Origin: Oscillospiraceae bacterium
GTDB taxonomy: Bacteria > Bacillota > Clostridia > Oscillospirales > Oscillospiraceae
Direction of reading: 5' to 3'
Assembly (NCBI GenBank): GCA_029257695.1
Contig: JARIAU010000025.1
Span: 1 to 64,000, forward strand
DNA length: 64,000 bases
The notes beneath the pieces were generated by a model. It was not told the DNA's origin. It did not search any database and was given only the letters and a program-made list of their open reading frames with translations. Of the stretch, positions 1 through 9,354 are shown one piece after another. Made by a program: the position numbers and the translations under genes. The first letter of the stretch is position 1, and every line of letters begins with the position of its first letter.

Positions 1-3000
1 CCTGCTTCACCGGATTGTCTGCCTGATAATCCGCCGGTGCCTTAAAGTAATCCGACTCCTCCGTCGTAAAGCGAGTGGCCGGGTCTTCCTTCACCAAGTT
101 CAGGCGGCAGAAGGCTCCGTTGGCCCCCGTTTCCACCGCACTCCACTGCATCGCATCGGCCGAAACGACCTCCGAGGTGCCATTGGCACGGAGAATGGTA
201 ATGGATTTCACATAATCCTTCACCCGGGGATCCATCTTCAAATAATAGGTATCAAAGTGTTCATGCGGAAGATTCACGGTCACTTCCAGCTTGGCCGCCG
301 TGTTCAGCGACTCCAGCTTGACATACGGAATCCCGCCATGCTCCTGGGAATAGGTGTCCGGAGGCAGATTGCTTCCCACATTGAGGTACTGACGGAAGTC
401 CACCATAAAGGAACCCAACGCCTTATAGCCGATTTCCAATTCCGTGTTGTCGCCCCACTGCGGAGTACAGTCATGCGCATAATAACCATCGTCATCGCCT
501 TCTCGCACATCCTCCAGAGAGGTGGTGACAGCGTCGAATTTCTTGTCCGGATTGTTGTCGTTATAACCCGCCGTGATAACGGTGTCAAAGTACATCTTAG
601 ACACATAAGCAAGCGCATCGTCATTTTTCTTCAGCTGGAACGACGCAACCTTCCGTTCCCCATCCAGATAGTGGATGCTCTCCGCCAACTGGAATTCTTC
701 ACTTCCAATGGGTGCGTCTTCATAACCGCAGAATTCCACATAGAACTGCATTCCTTCTTCGGCCGGTTCTCCGGTATAGGCGTATCCCTTACCCGTCAAA
801 GTAACTTTCTCCACCGAGGCCAGCTGGAGTGCGGCCATGTCAAACTGCACATAGCTGTCTGCCCAAGTACCAACGATTTCATCGCCAAATTTGAATTCCT
901 TGGCATCCGCATCGTAGGTCAGCACCAATTCCTTGCCATCCACATCCCGAAGGGTGACGGTTTCAAAGGCGGCATAGTTATTGATCAAATGGCGATAAAG
1001 GCGAATGGCCGTCGTGTGGAATCCGCCATCCTTGCCTTTTGCCATGGGCATGGTGAACACCGTGTCCACATCATCCAGCACATACTTGGACTGGTTCAGC
1101 AGCTCATTCCGGAACACAAAGTCTCGGTCGTACGGAATGCCCAGCGAAGCACGGTCCTGATCCGAGTTTTCGTCACGGGCCGAAAGCTCCTCTTCCACAT
1201 TATTATAGTAAATGTGGGAGTGAATGCTCTGATACGGACGCTCCACTTCAAAGTGGGCATCTCCATAGGCTCGATCTGCATCCGTATAGAATTTTTCGTT
1301 GGACATCAGCGTACCACGAGCCGTCAAGGTGTCCAGCCAATCTGCGCTGCCATGGACCTGAATTTGGAAGGAGGTATCCTCGGGATGCTCCGCTGTCGGT
1401 GCAATGGCATTTCCATAGAAGTCATCAAAGACCACACGGATGAACTTCAGGTATTCCAGGGATTCAAACACCTTCTGCGGAATCACCAGCTTACCTTCGG
1501 CATCCTGATAGGAGGCAAGTTCCTCCTTCGCAATGGTGGCCTTGGCCTCCTGCGTCTTCGGATCCTGATTCCAATCGTAGAACTCAATGCGATTGATCTC
1601 ACCGGCCTTGGTGTAGGTATTCCCGATGACAATCTGTTCTGCACGGAAGCCCTGCACTCGGACCGACTGTTCCGCATCCACATCCTGCACACTCTGCAAG
1701 TCCACGGTCACTTCACTGTTGCCAAGGGCGGTTTCCGAGCGGTTTTCGGCCACAAATTCATAGTAACCCTGATCCTTGAACAGCACATCCACCTTGTTGC
1801 CCTGCTTGTCCCCGGAGTGGGCCGTAGCCGTCACCGCAGGATCGGCCAGAACCGCATCCAGGCGGGCATCGCTGTACGAATACCGCTCTTCCTGCACCAG
1901 TTCCGGAATGCCATACAATGTGCGCCAAGTTGCATCCGCATCATATCTGCCCCGTCTGGTCAGCGTACCGTTGAAATCAATGGCTGCCTGATCGTCCAGC
2001 GCAACATTTCCGGCAAAACGCTCGAAATTAAACTCCGCATACCACAGCAGGCCGAAGGAATCCAATTCCTTCTTCCACTGCTCCTGTGGGATCCGAAGGT
2101 CGCCATTGGCTTCCTTTTGGAGTGCATCCACAGGCAGGGTAACCGTTTTTCCATTCTCGTCGGTCAGAACGATGTCTTTGAGCGTACCGGCCTTCAACAC
2201 TTCTTTGGAGATTCGGATCTCGTTACAATCGAATCCTTCCCAAAGCTGGTCCTTTTGCGAGAGCATGGGGCCGATCTGCAGGCGTGCCGGCAGCATCGGA
2301 CTCTGGCTCTGGTTGGCCAGCACATAGCGCATCCCCGCTGCATTCACATTGAACGGAACCTTCTGGTATTCCCCGGTGGGCGCCACAATCTCTGCTCCGT
2401 CTTTGCGCAGCACGCCATGTCCCTCCACCATAGGAGCGGTGTAGGGCGTACGCAGATAAGCCTTCGCCTCCATCGAAACCGTGCCTGCCTCGTTACAGGC
2501 CAGGCCGGCTCTCCACTCTGCCTGCACCGCATAATCGCCGGCTCTCATGTCGGCGCCACGCACCTCAACATAGGCCTGCTGCTCAAACGAAACCTGCTTG
2601 CCGAACTGAACAAAATTGATCTTGATCTGGTTCAGCATCCCAAAGGAAGCATCCTTCGCTTTCCACTGGGCTTCCAAAATGGTGTGGTTCTGGATCTCAT
2701 CTGCAGAGATGGTCACCTTTTTCCCCTCTTGGTCGGTGAGGACCACATCCTTGATCGTGGCATGGTGATCCCAAAGCTCCGGGGAGAAATACACTTCATT
2801 GGCGTGGAAGCCAAAGGGAGTGCTCTTCATTTCGTCTCCCACTTTGCTCTGGACCAGCAGCGGCCCGATAGCCAGCCCCGCATCGACCATAGGCGAAATG
2901 CTGTCATTTCCCAGCGTATAGCGCAGCCCAGAAACCGGCTCCGCCAGCGGAACCTCCTGATAGCCGCCCGCAGGGCCGACTACCTCGGTTTCCCCATGCA

Positions 3001-5380
3001 AGACACCATGTCCGGCAATCTGAGGATTGGAGGCGTGCGGAATCAGCGTGGCTGTATCCGGTGCAACCTTTTTCTGTTCCTCTTCATAATGGGCCGCTTC
3101 GCTCTCCGTCTTGGGCTGCCAATACTTGGTGATGTAATCCGTATCGATCGTATTGACAAGAGTGCCGCATTTGGGCGCCTTACCCGTCAGAACCACACGG
3201 CAGGGCAGCAAATCCCCATCTTCGATCTCTTCTATTAAATGTATACGGATTTTTCTGGTGAAGGTCCAATCCCGATGCTCCAAATACTTGGCCACCACAT
3301 CCTCCACTACATAGGAATAGGTTGCGATCTTGGTATTGGGATCCACCGACGAGCTGGGCGTCACACCCAACTCCTCCGTCGTGACATAGTGCTCCTTCCC
3401 CTCCTTGTCTTCAAAGACAAACTCAATGGGTTTTTCGGTGAAGCAGCTGGTCAACTCACGGGGATTGCCCTCACTGTCCGGATCGATCATCAGGTCAATC
3501 CGCTTTTCCACATAGTCCTCCGGGAGGGAATCCGTCACCACCGGACGGAAGGCCGGAACATTGCCCGTGTTCTGGAATCCACCGAGGTAGTACGCATCGG
3601 TGTCACCAATGCCGATTGGCTTTTCGTCCAACTGGGCATCATCATTTCCAAGCACATATTTATCGTGAGCAAAATTCGGTGCCCGCTTGATGAACTCACC
3701 GGTCATCTTGGTTTCTTTCGTCCACGGCACATTCCGTCCGCCAAAGTAAATCGTGGGACGATAGAAGGTCTCGGTCGTGATGCTGCCACGCAGGTTATTC
3801 GTATAAGGCACGGAAATATAGTACTCCCGATAGCTGCGCTTATCTGTTCCGTTGGCCATATGCTCCGGAACCAGCTCACCCAGTCCGTCCTGACTGTTGA
3901 CGCCGATGACTCCGGGCAACGAATAATGATACGGCAGCGTGGGCCCCAAGTTCGTGAAGTGCTCCAGGTCCAGATTCTCACGCTCTTCCTGCGTCATATC
4001 CGTCACATCATGCACCAAAACGCCGCCCTGATTGGGCACGCCGATAAAGGTCTTATCTCTGCTGTTCGGGCTGTAATCCTCATTGAAGATCGGATCGCCG
4101 TCGGGATTGTACTCCCACTGCATCATGTCCTCTTCCAGAACACCGCCTTCCGACGGAGTATTCTGCTGGCTCTGGACACGCAGGATCATGGTGAACTTAT
4201 CAATCTTACTGGTGGTGTCCTTTCCGGAGGTATTCGCCACCTTCACATGATAAGTGATGTAGTTGTATTTGTCCCAGAGAACCGACTTGCCCACCTGATG
4301 GATGCTGTACTCCCACTGCAAGTTGGAGTTGACAAGTTCAATCTGGCGAATGTCCTTCTCACTGGCACTGCCGGGAGCCACAGTAAATCCATTGGTGGAA
4401 ACATCGCCACTCTCATCATGGTAATGGGCATAGCCCGCACCCAAACGCACACTGCCTGCCACATTCTCCGGCACTTCACCGAAGAAGCGAAGATTGATTG
4501 TAAAGGAAATCGGCTTGGGCTCCAAGGGAACCGAATCGTTCGCCGCCATAATTTGCAGCACACCTCTGCGATATCCTTCTCCGTCATCCACGGCGGTCTG
4601 CACCACGGGTGCATCCAACTGGGGAACAACCGTTTCAGGGGCCACCGGGGTGGCTTCTGCCTCTCTCGGTGTCTTAAACTGCGGTTCCGACTGGGTGGCG
4701 TCCGTGCCTTGCACCTCTGCCTCCGGTGGAACAGCATCCGGCGTCGGTTCCGCTGTTTCCGGCGGTTCTGTTTCCGGAGTTTCCGCTTCCGGCTTGACTT
4801 CCTCCGGCTGCGTCACCTCCGGAGCCGCAGGCTCCGGTTCCGGCATCCGCTCCACCGGCGGGAGTTCCGGCTGTGGGAGTTCCTCCACCGGCAGTTCCGG
4901 CACCACAAGCTGTGCAACCGGAGCAGCTTCGCCCTGCTGGGTGTCAACGATCCAGTTGCCGGTTTCTCCGACCACCTTGGCCTCCACACCCATCAGCTGA
5001 TCCTCCGGAATGCCGCTGGGCTTGGTATCCGACACAACGAGTTCACCCTTGCTATCCACATAGAAATAGGGCAACTCAATGCGGACATAGCCGCCGGTCG
5101 CATAGCCCTTCGTATACCCGGGCTGCACCGTCAGCTGCAAGGACATTTCCGCCTTCGTCGAAAGCATATACACGCGATCCGACACCTGATTGGCCATACT
5201 GCCCGGCAGCTGTTCCGGCGCAAAGGTTACACCGATCTCAGGCGCTTCCACCTCCTTTCCACCCAGTGCAGCAGCGGTCAAAATCAACCCCTGTGAACTC
5301 AGGTTGAATACGGTAAGCACTGCCAGAAGCAGGCTTATCCCTCGTTTCCAACATTTTCTCTTTCTCGAATGCATATCCAT
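1..5380 (-). CDS. Giant secreted repeat-containing surface protein (C-terminal part beyond window)
   Basis: The minus-strand frame is open from an ATG at 5380 (preceded by AGGAAAGGGG) to the left edge, giving at least 1,793 residues with no stop. The N-terminus is a typical signal peptide: basic MDMHSRKRKCWKRG followed by a hydrophobic stretch ending near TAAALGG. Residues about 150-240 are very rich in Pro and Glu (PELP, PEPE, PETE runs), like a wall-spanning or spacer segment. From about residue 787 there are roughly 200-residue modules; two begin with GHGVL (about 787 and 986) and share RYxLxNxSxSPM, IGPxL and KDxVLTDxxGKxVT, and two more divergent modules follow near 1205 and 1410. No catalytic motif is recognised. 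The anchor (LPXTG, SLH or CW repeats) would lie outside the window. Probably an adhesin-like cell-surface protein; exact function unknown. The long open frames on the opposite strand are shadows of this gene. Confidence 0.88.
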   Translation of the reverse strand, partial: MDMHSRKRKCWKRGISLLLAVLTVFNLSSQGLILTAAALGGKEVEAPEIGVTFAPEQLPGSMANQVSDRVYMLSTKAEMSLQLTVQPGYTKGYATGGYVRIELPYFYVDSKGELVVSDTKPSGIPEDQLMGVEAKVVGETGNWIVDTQQGEAAPVAQLVVPELPVEELPQPELPPVERMPEPEPAAPEVTQPEEVKPEAETPETEPPETAEPTPDAVPPEAEVQGTDATQSEPQFKTPREAEATPVAPETVVPQLDAPVVQTAVDDGEGYRRGVLQIMAANDSVPLEPKPISFTINLRFFGEVPENVAGSVRLGAGYAHYHDESGDVSTNGFTVAPGSASEKDIRQIELVNSNLQWEYSIHQVGKSVLWDKYNYITYHVKVANTSGKDTTSKIDKFTMILRVQSQQNTPSEGGVLEEDMMQWEYNPDGDPIFNEDYSPNSRDKTFIGVPNQGGVLVHDVTDMTQEERENLDLEHFTNLGPTLPYHYSLPGVIGVNSQDGLGELVPEHMANGTDKRSYREYYISVPYTNNLRGSITTETFYRPTIYFGGRNVPWTKETKMTGEFIKRAPNFAHDKYVLGNDDAQLDEKPIGIGDTDAYYLGGFQNTGNVPAFRPVVTDSLPEDYVEKRIDLMIDPDSEGNPRELTSCFTEKPIEFVFEDKEGKEHYVTTEELGVTPSSSVDPNTKIATYSYVVEDVVAKYLEHRDWTFTRKIRIHLIEEIEDGDLLPCRVVLTGKAPKCGTLVNTIDTDYITKYWQPKTESEAAHYEEEQKKVAPDTATLIPHASNPQIAGHGVLHGETEVVGPAGGYQEVPLAEPVSGLRYTLGNDSISPMVDAGLAIGPLLVQSKVGDEMKSTPFGFHANEVYFSPELWDHHATIKDVVLTDQEGKKVTISADEIQNHTILEAQWKAKDASFGMLNQIKINFVQFGKQVSFEQQAYVEVRGADMRAGDYAVQAEWRAGLACNEAGTVSMEAKAYLRTPYTAPMVEGHGVLRKDGAEIVAPTGEYQKVPFNVNAAGMRYVLANQSQSPMLPARLQIGPMLSQKDQLWEGFDCNEIRISKEVLKAGTLKDIVLTDENGKTVTLPVDALQKEANGDLRIPQEQWKKELDSFGLLWYAEFNFERFAGNVALDDQAAIDFNGTLTRRGRYDADATWRTLYGIPELVQEERYSYSDARLDAVLADPAVTATAHSGDKQGNKVDVLFKDQGYYEFVAENRSETALGNSEVTVDLQSVQDVDAEQSVRVQGFRAEQIVIGNTYTKAGEINRIEFYDWNQDPKTQEAKATIAKEELASYQDAEGKLVIPQKVFESLEYLKFIRVVFDDFYGNAIAPTAEHPEDTSFQIQVHGSADWLDTLTARGTLMSNEKFYTDADRAYGDAHFEVERPYQSIHSHIYYNNVEEELSARDENSDQDRASLGIPYDRDFVFRNELLNQSKYVLDDVDTVFTMPMAKGKDGGFHTTAIRLYRHLINNYAAFETVTLRDVDGKELVLTYDADAKEFKFGDEIVGTWADSYVQFDMAALQLASVEKVTLTGKGYAYTGEPAEEGMQFYVEFCGYEDAPIGSEEFQLAESIHYLDGERKVASFQLKKNDDALAYVSKMYFDTVITAGYNDNNPDKKFDAVTTSLEDVREGDDDGYYAHDCTPQWGDNTELEIGYKALGSFMVDFRQYLNVGSNLPPDTYSQEHGGIPYVKLESLNTAAKLEVTVNLPHEHFDTYYLKMDPRVKDYVKSITILRANGTSEVVSADAMQWSAVETGANGAFCRLNLVKEDPATRFTTEESDYFKAPADYQADNPVKQ

Positions 5381-5476
5381 TCAACTACCCCTTTCCTGAA
5401 AAAGAAACAGTCTGTCGAAATCTATGTGTTTCCTATTGTATCTCTCTCTTAAAAAAGGACACACTTCCACATATAT

Positions 5477-5506
5477 AGTGATACATTTTCAGTATACATT
5501 ATCACT
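5477..5506. repeat. Short inverted repeat upstream of the giant surface-protein gene
   Basis: AGTGATA and TATCACT form perfect 7-bp arms separated by 16 bp, with two internal ATACATT direct repeats. It lies about 100 bp upstream of the surface-protein start, in the 353-bp gap between that gene and the C69 peptidase. It could be an operator, but no regulator is identified. Apart from this repeat and the terminator at 5673-5704, I see only AT-rich leader sequence in this gap. Confidence 0.3.
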
Positions 5507-5672
5507 TGGTTTGTTGCAATCTTTTTCAGTCGTTTTTTGGCAAATTATGTCACAATTTATGATTACTTTTTCTCTTGGGCCGTAGTAGATTGGTCATTCT
5601 ATTCTTCCGTCGTGTCTCTTCCTCTTTTGTTGCTGCAAAACCGTCCTTTTCTGTATGAATATACAAAAAACA

Positions 5673-5704
5673 AATCCCCCATCCGCAAGTGCGGATGGGG
5701 GATT
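5673..5704 (-). terminator. Rho-independent terminator of the C69 peptidase gene
   Basis: A 14-bp perfect stem (AATCCCCCATCCGC and its complement) with a 4-nt loop lies just past the peptidase stop on the minus strand and is followed by GTTTTTTG on that strand. Confidence 0.85.
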
Positions 5705-5733
5705 TTCTGTCGGTATAAGTGACCTTATATTTG

Positions 5734-7785
5734 TTACTTCACCCAAACACCGGAGCCATTCACATAATAGCCATCGACCCAGGTATCAGCAGCCATCCAG
5801 CCGCCGGGATAGAAGTAGTAGCAGGAACCATCGATCCACTGCCAACCAGTCTGCATATCGCCGCTGGCGCCCAGATAGTACCAGTAGCCGTTGATCTGCT
5901 GCCAGCCGGTCTGCATATCGCCGCTGGTGCCCAGATAATACCAGTAGCCGTTGATCTGCTGCCAACCGGTCTGCATATCGCCGCTGGTGCCCAGATAGTA
6001 CCAGTAGCCATTGATCTGCTGCCAGCCGGTCTGCATATCGCCGCTGAAGCCCAGATAGTACCAGTAGCCGTTGATCTGCTGCCAGCCGGTCTGCATGTAG
6101 CCGTCTTCAGCGAAGTAATACCAGTAACCATCAATCTGCTGCCAACCGGTGACATAGGTCTCGTTGAAATCGTTGTACCACCAGCCGTAGTCATTGTGCT
6201 GCCAGCCGGTCTTGTCCTCGGTGACATGGTCAAAGCTGTAAACAGGCATGACCTTGTTCGTCATAGCGGTGGGCACAAAGGGCTCGGCCTGATCACCCTT
6301 CAAATAGGCCTTCAGTTCCGTCACCACGCTGTTGCTCATCTTCAGAATCTGCTTGGCCAGATCCATGCCCAGTTCGGTGGCCTTTTGGGCGGCCTGTGCA
6401 GGATCCTTGGCATACAGCTTGGCCATTTCAACATCAATGGCCTTCTGCTGCTCGATCAGGCTCTTCTGATACTCCTCAAAGTAAGCCTTCACGCTCTTTG
6501 CGCAGGTCTCACGGTTTGCATAGCACAGGTTGTTGATGACCTGGAAGTTCCAGTTGATGGAGTTGTCCACCGGATTCTTGCTGGGATTGCGATAGTTCTC
6601 CAGCGTATCCGTAATCATTGCGGTATAGAAAGGAACATAAACAGAGAACTCAGCATCAGCCATGGCCTGCCACTGCAGAGTGGCCAGCTTCTCGGGCATA
6701 TTCTGTCTGATTTCAAACACATGGCACTCGGCCTGTCTGTTGTTGCCGATGGCATAGATGCTCTCATCCTTGTTGGAGTCCATCTTGGAGCCCTGGCCAC
6801 GGTAAGCCAGCCACTGCAGCACATCCAGAGTGGACATCTGCTTGGTGGGGTCAATGAACAGAGGCAGGGGATTCACGCCGTTGTTCACATTGGTGACATC
6901 CAGCTTATTGGCCTCTTCCTCGTTCACATAGAACATACCCTGATAGTATCTGCTGTACTGACCCTTACCAGAGTCTCTCACAGCATAGGTCTTGGCCACA
7001 TCAATGTTGCCCTTCTCGTCGGTCTTCAGGAATCCATTGTCCTGTGCCAGCTTCACGAGATTCTCGGAAACGATCACATTCTCGGTGTCCTTCACATCGA
7101 TGACACCCAGCAGCATGATGTTGGGCTGCACGGAAACCTTATCGGTGGGCAGCTTAACGGCAGCGTACTGGTGACCGGAAACGATCTCCATGTACCAGCT
7201 CTCGTGAATATCGCTGATCATCAGGGAGTTGCACTCGCCGGCGCCATAGGTGTCGATGACATTGGCCAGCAGCTTCACAGCTTCTTTTGCAGTGGCAGCG
7301 CCACCCAGCAGGACGCTGGGAATGGAGATCTCACAGATGCCGGCACCCTCCACCAGCGGATCCGCCTTCTTGGCTTCTTCGTTATACTTGGTGGAAACGG
7401 TGGAAGTGACACTGAGGCCCTTTTCGTTCTGACCGGCAGCACCATAGGCAATGGAAAGGCATTCGCCGTTGGGGCCCATCACAGTTTCCTCCTGCTCAGG
7501 GGTGTCCTTCACATATGTATAGGCATAGGTGTGCTTGGGATAGGGCATCTTAAACCCGTATGCATCCTCATACATGGCGCCCTCTGCCCAATCCTTAGCG
7601 GGCTCGACGCCAAACATCTTGTCGTACATATCGCCAATGTCTTCGGATCTGCCCACATAGGTGCTGCCATTCTGGCTTTTGTCTTTGCCGACATAGATGC
7701 CGGTGCAGGCAAACGCAGACGGAATGCTGGACAGTGCCAGAAGCAGTACCAAACTGAGGGATACTACTTTCTTCGTAATTTTCAT
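5734..7785 (-). CDS. Secreted C69 family dipeptidase with C-terminal cell-wall-binding repeats
   Basis: 683 residues. Residues 1-26 form a signal peptide (MKITKKVVSLSLVLLLALSS...AFA), and Cys27 in ACTGIYVGKD is placed to become the N-terminal nucleophile after cleavage, as expected for PepD-like C69 (Ntn-hydrolase) peptidases. The catalytic domain covers about 27-510 (GRSED, NEKGLSVT and IGNNRQAECHVFEIR are family-like). From residue 526 there are seven 20-residue repeats of the type TGWQQINGYWYYLGTSGDMQ and a final partial one, matching choline/cell-wall-binding (CW_binding_1-like) repeats that hold proteins on wall polymers. Start: ATG at 7785 with AAAGGAG 12 nt upstream. Likely a wall-bound dipeptidase releasing dipeptides outside the cell, but the substrate is not shown. 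It is monocistronic, with a terminator right after it. Confidence 0.9.
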   Translation of the reverse strand: MKITKKVVSLSLVLLLALSSIPSAFACTGIYVGKDKSQNGSTYVGRSEDIGDMYDKMFGVEPAKDWAEGAMYEDAYGFKMPYPKHTYAYTYVKDTPEQEETVMGPNGECLSIAYGAAGQNEKGLSVTSTVSTKYNEEAKKADPLVEGAGICEISIPSVLLGGAATAKEAVKLLANVIDTYGAGECNSLMISDIHESWYMEIVSGHQYAAVKLPTDKVSVQPNIMLLGVIDVKDTENVIVSENLVKLAQDNGFLKTDEKGNIDVAKTYAVRDSGKGQYSRYYQGMFYVNEEEANKLDVTNVNNGVNPLPLFIDPTKQMSTLDVLQWLAYRGQGSKMDSNKDESIYAIGNNRQAECHVFEIRQNMPEKLATLQWQAMADAEFSVYVPFYTAMITDTLENYRNPSKNPVDNSINWNFQVINNLCYANRETCAKSVKAYFEEYQKSLIEQQKAIDVEMAKLYAKDPAQAAQKATELGMDLAKQILKMSNSVVTELKAYLKGDQAEPFVPTAMTNKVMPVYSFDHVTEDKTGWQHNDYGWWYNDFNETYVTGWQQIDGYWYYFAEDGYMQTGWQQINGYWYYLGFSGDMQTGWQQINGYWYYLGTSGDMQTGWQQINGYWYYLGTSGDMQTGWQQINGYWYYLGASGDMQTGWQWIDGSCYYFYPGGWMAADTWVDGYYVNGSGVWVK
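5791..6210 (-). repeat. Seven tandem 60-bp repeats encoding cell-wall-binding modules
   Basis: Seven consecutive 60-bp units in the 3' part of the C69 gene; the middle four are nearly identical at DNA level (GGCTGGCAGCAGATCAACGG recurs). Such near-identity suggests recent unit duplication and makes repeat number prone to change or to assembly collapse. Confidence 0.9.
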
Positions 7786-7958
7786 GGAACTATTCCACTC
7801 CTTTCTATGATAGTTTCATTATAGCACTTGTGCACAATTTGTAAACTGCACCACTTTTTGTTTCCGTCATTTTCACTTATTTGTTCATCGATTTTCAAAA
7901 GTTCAGTTTTGAACTGTTTTTGCCGTCATTTTAACTAGATTTGTTTCGTTTTCTCCAT

Positions 7959-8171
7959 TTAATTTAAATGCCTTACCCAATCCGTTCCATATTTTTGTGT
8001 AATTTTCCGTTCTATATAGCGATTGATACGCCCTTCTTCTGTCCCAAACTCCATAGAATCGGAGTTCACCGCTTCCTTCTCCCTGACATTGAACGGCTTG
8101 TTGCATTCACAAAACACCTTTTCCAAGTGCGAGAAATGGTCTAATTTCGCTTTCCGCTCGATATAACACAA
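7959..8171 (-). other. Gap 7786-8271: AT-rich, with one doubtful 70-codon frame
   Basis: The 486-bp gap between the C69 gene and the flippase-like gene holds the hairpin at 8170-8208 and little else. A TTG-initiated 70-codon frame (MCYIERKAKLDHFSHLEKVF...) lies here with two YIERK-like segments and many charged residues, but it has no clear ribosome binding site and starts right in the U-tail of the hairpin. It may be a relic of a decayed gene. I do not recognise a family. Confidence 0.15.
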
Positions 8172-8208
8172 AAACCAGACGAGCTTCGCCGGAAGTTCGT
8201 CTGGTTTT
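8170..8208 (-). terminator. Terminator of the four-gene cell-surface operon
   Basis: AAACCAGACGA and TCGTCTGGTTT arms extended by CTTC/GAAG across one G-U pair give a strong hairpin; on the minus strand it is followed by TTTTTGTG. It lies about 60 bp past the stop of the flippase-like gene. Confidence 0.8.
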
Positions 8209-8271
8209 GCGTCACGAATGGATGTTTACGGAGGGCGGTGGGGCGCAGCCATCGCCAAATCCCACCGGAAG

Positions 8272-9354
8272 CTATACTTGCATCGAGGCGAAGGAGCTGC
8301 CCCCTGTTCTTCCCCACCGTCTGCGAACGGCAGCAATCAGGACTGCGCCCATCAAGACCCCGCCCGACAAGACCATGGTGAAATAGCTTCCGAGCCCACG
8401 GCTTAAAACCATGGAGCTTTGGAGCAGCGCAGGCGGAAACACTCGCTTGAAATAGTGCAAGAAATGGTTCTCCGCAATCCCGATACCGCCCGGAAAGGGC
8501 AGTGCCGCACAGCTGATATACAGCGCCGATTGCAGCGCAACGATCTGGAACAGCGAAACATCGTTCAATCCCAGTGCCTTATAGACCCAAAACGGTGCCG
8601 AGTGCATGGCGAGGATACGGAGCAAGGTGGCAAGGCAATTCACCAGACAAATCCTTTTATGGCGGCGAAACAGTGCTGCACTGGTCTGATATTGTGCAAT
8701 CGCCGCTTCGGCACCGGCACGCACGGAAGCCGCTCGTTCCTTGGAGCAAACGGACACCATCCAAACCACTCCGGCGGTCAGCCGATGGATCAGCCGTTTT
8801 GTAAACATGGCACAAAGCAGCAGCACCAAAAGTGCCGTATTCAGACCCAGTCCCAGCCACAGCAGCCAAAGGTAGGGGCCCAGCAACCGATGAATCAGCG
8901 GTCCAAAAGAAAGATAGCCCACCACTCCCAACAGGGTGACTGCAAACTGATAGCACGCCAGCTCCATGGCCAAAGCCAATGTTCCGTGCACCACAGACAC
9001 TCCTTTTTTATGCATGAGGTACAGCTGCATAGGCTGTCCGCCGGTGGCTGCCGGTGTGATTGCACTGAAAAAATTCCCTGCAAAGGTATACAGCAGACAT
9101 TGGCGGAAGGACTGCACTTCCCCCAGCAGCCCAAGGTTCCGCCGCAGCGTCCAGGTTTCCACCGCCAGCATCAGAACCACCGCAGCAAGGCCGCACAGCA
9201 AATATTCTGTCCGACTGTGCAGCGCTGTATGAAGTACGGAACGAAAGTCCGCCTGCGAAAACACCGCACGATAGGTAATCACACCAATCAGGACGAACAA
9301 CCCACCGTTAATCAGTATGTTCTTCAAGGAATTCAGAAATCGTTTCAAAAACAT
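8272..9354 (-). CDS. Flippase-like integral membrane protein (lysylphosphatidylglycerol synthase TM-region family, UPF0104)
   Basis: 360 residues with about eight hydrophobic segments. FAGNFFSAITPAATGGQP (about 92-109) and ALPFPGGIGIAENHFLHYF (about 289-307) are the hallmark motifs of the membrane half of MprF and of stand-alone UPF0104/AglD-like proteins, which are thought to flip lipids or lipid-linked sugars. There is no soluble aminoacyl-transferase domain, so lysyl-PG synthesis is not supported. The start ATG at 9354 has GGAAGAGGGG upstream and lies inside the end of the deacetylase gene (47-bp overlap), indicating translational coupling. With a glycosyltransferase and a deacetylase in the same operon, flipping of a modified glycolipid is a reasonable inference. 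Confidence 0.8.
   Translation of the reverse strand: MFLKRFLNSLKNILINGGLFVLIGVITYRAVFSQADFRSVLHTALHSRTEYLLCGLAAVVLMLAVETWTLRRNLGLLGEVQSFRQCLLYTFAGNFFSAITPAATGGQPMQLYLMHKKGVSVVHGTLALAMELACYQFAVTLLGVVGYLSFGPLIHRLLGPYLWLLWLGLGLNTALLVLLLCAMFTKRLIHRLTAGVVWMVSVCSKERAASVRAGAEAAIAQYQTSAALFRRHKRICLVNCLATLLRILAMHSAPFWVYKALGLNDVSLFQIVALQSALYISCAALPFPGGIGIAENHFLHYFKRVFPPALLQSSMVLSRGLGSYFTMVLSGGVLMGAVLIAAVRRRWGRTGGSSFASMQV

Noticed and set aside
257-5296. Two long plus-strand open frames (993 and 685 codons)
   Set aside because: They lie fully antisense to the giant minus-strand gene, have no RBS, and their products are rich in His, Arg and Ile without domain logic. The minus frame has a signal peptide, repeats and a good RBS.
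5791-6210. Possible CRISPR array
   Set aside because: Regular 60-bp units without unique spacers, in frame inside a gene; they encode protein repeats.
5719-7824. Plus-strand frame of 701 codons with IAAGAQI-type repeats
   Set aside because: The repeats are just the complement of the cell-wall-binding repeats of the C69 gene.
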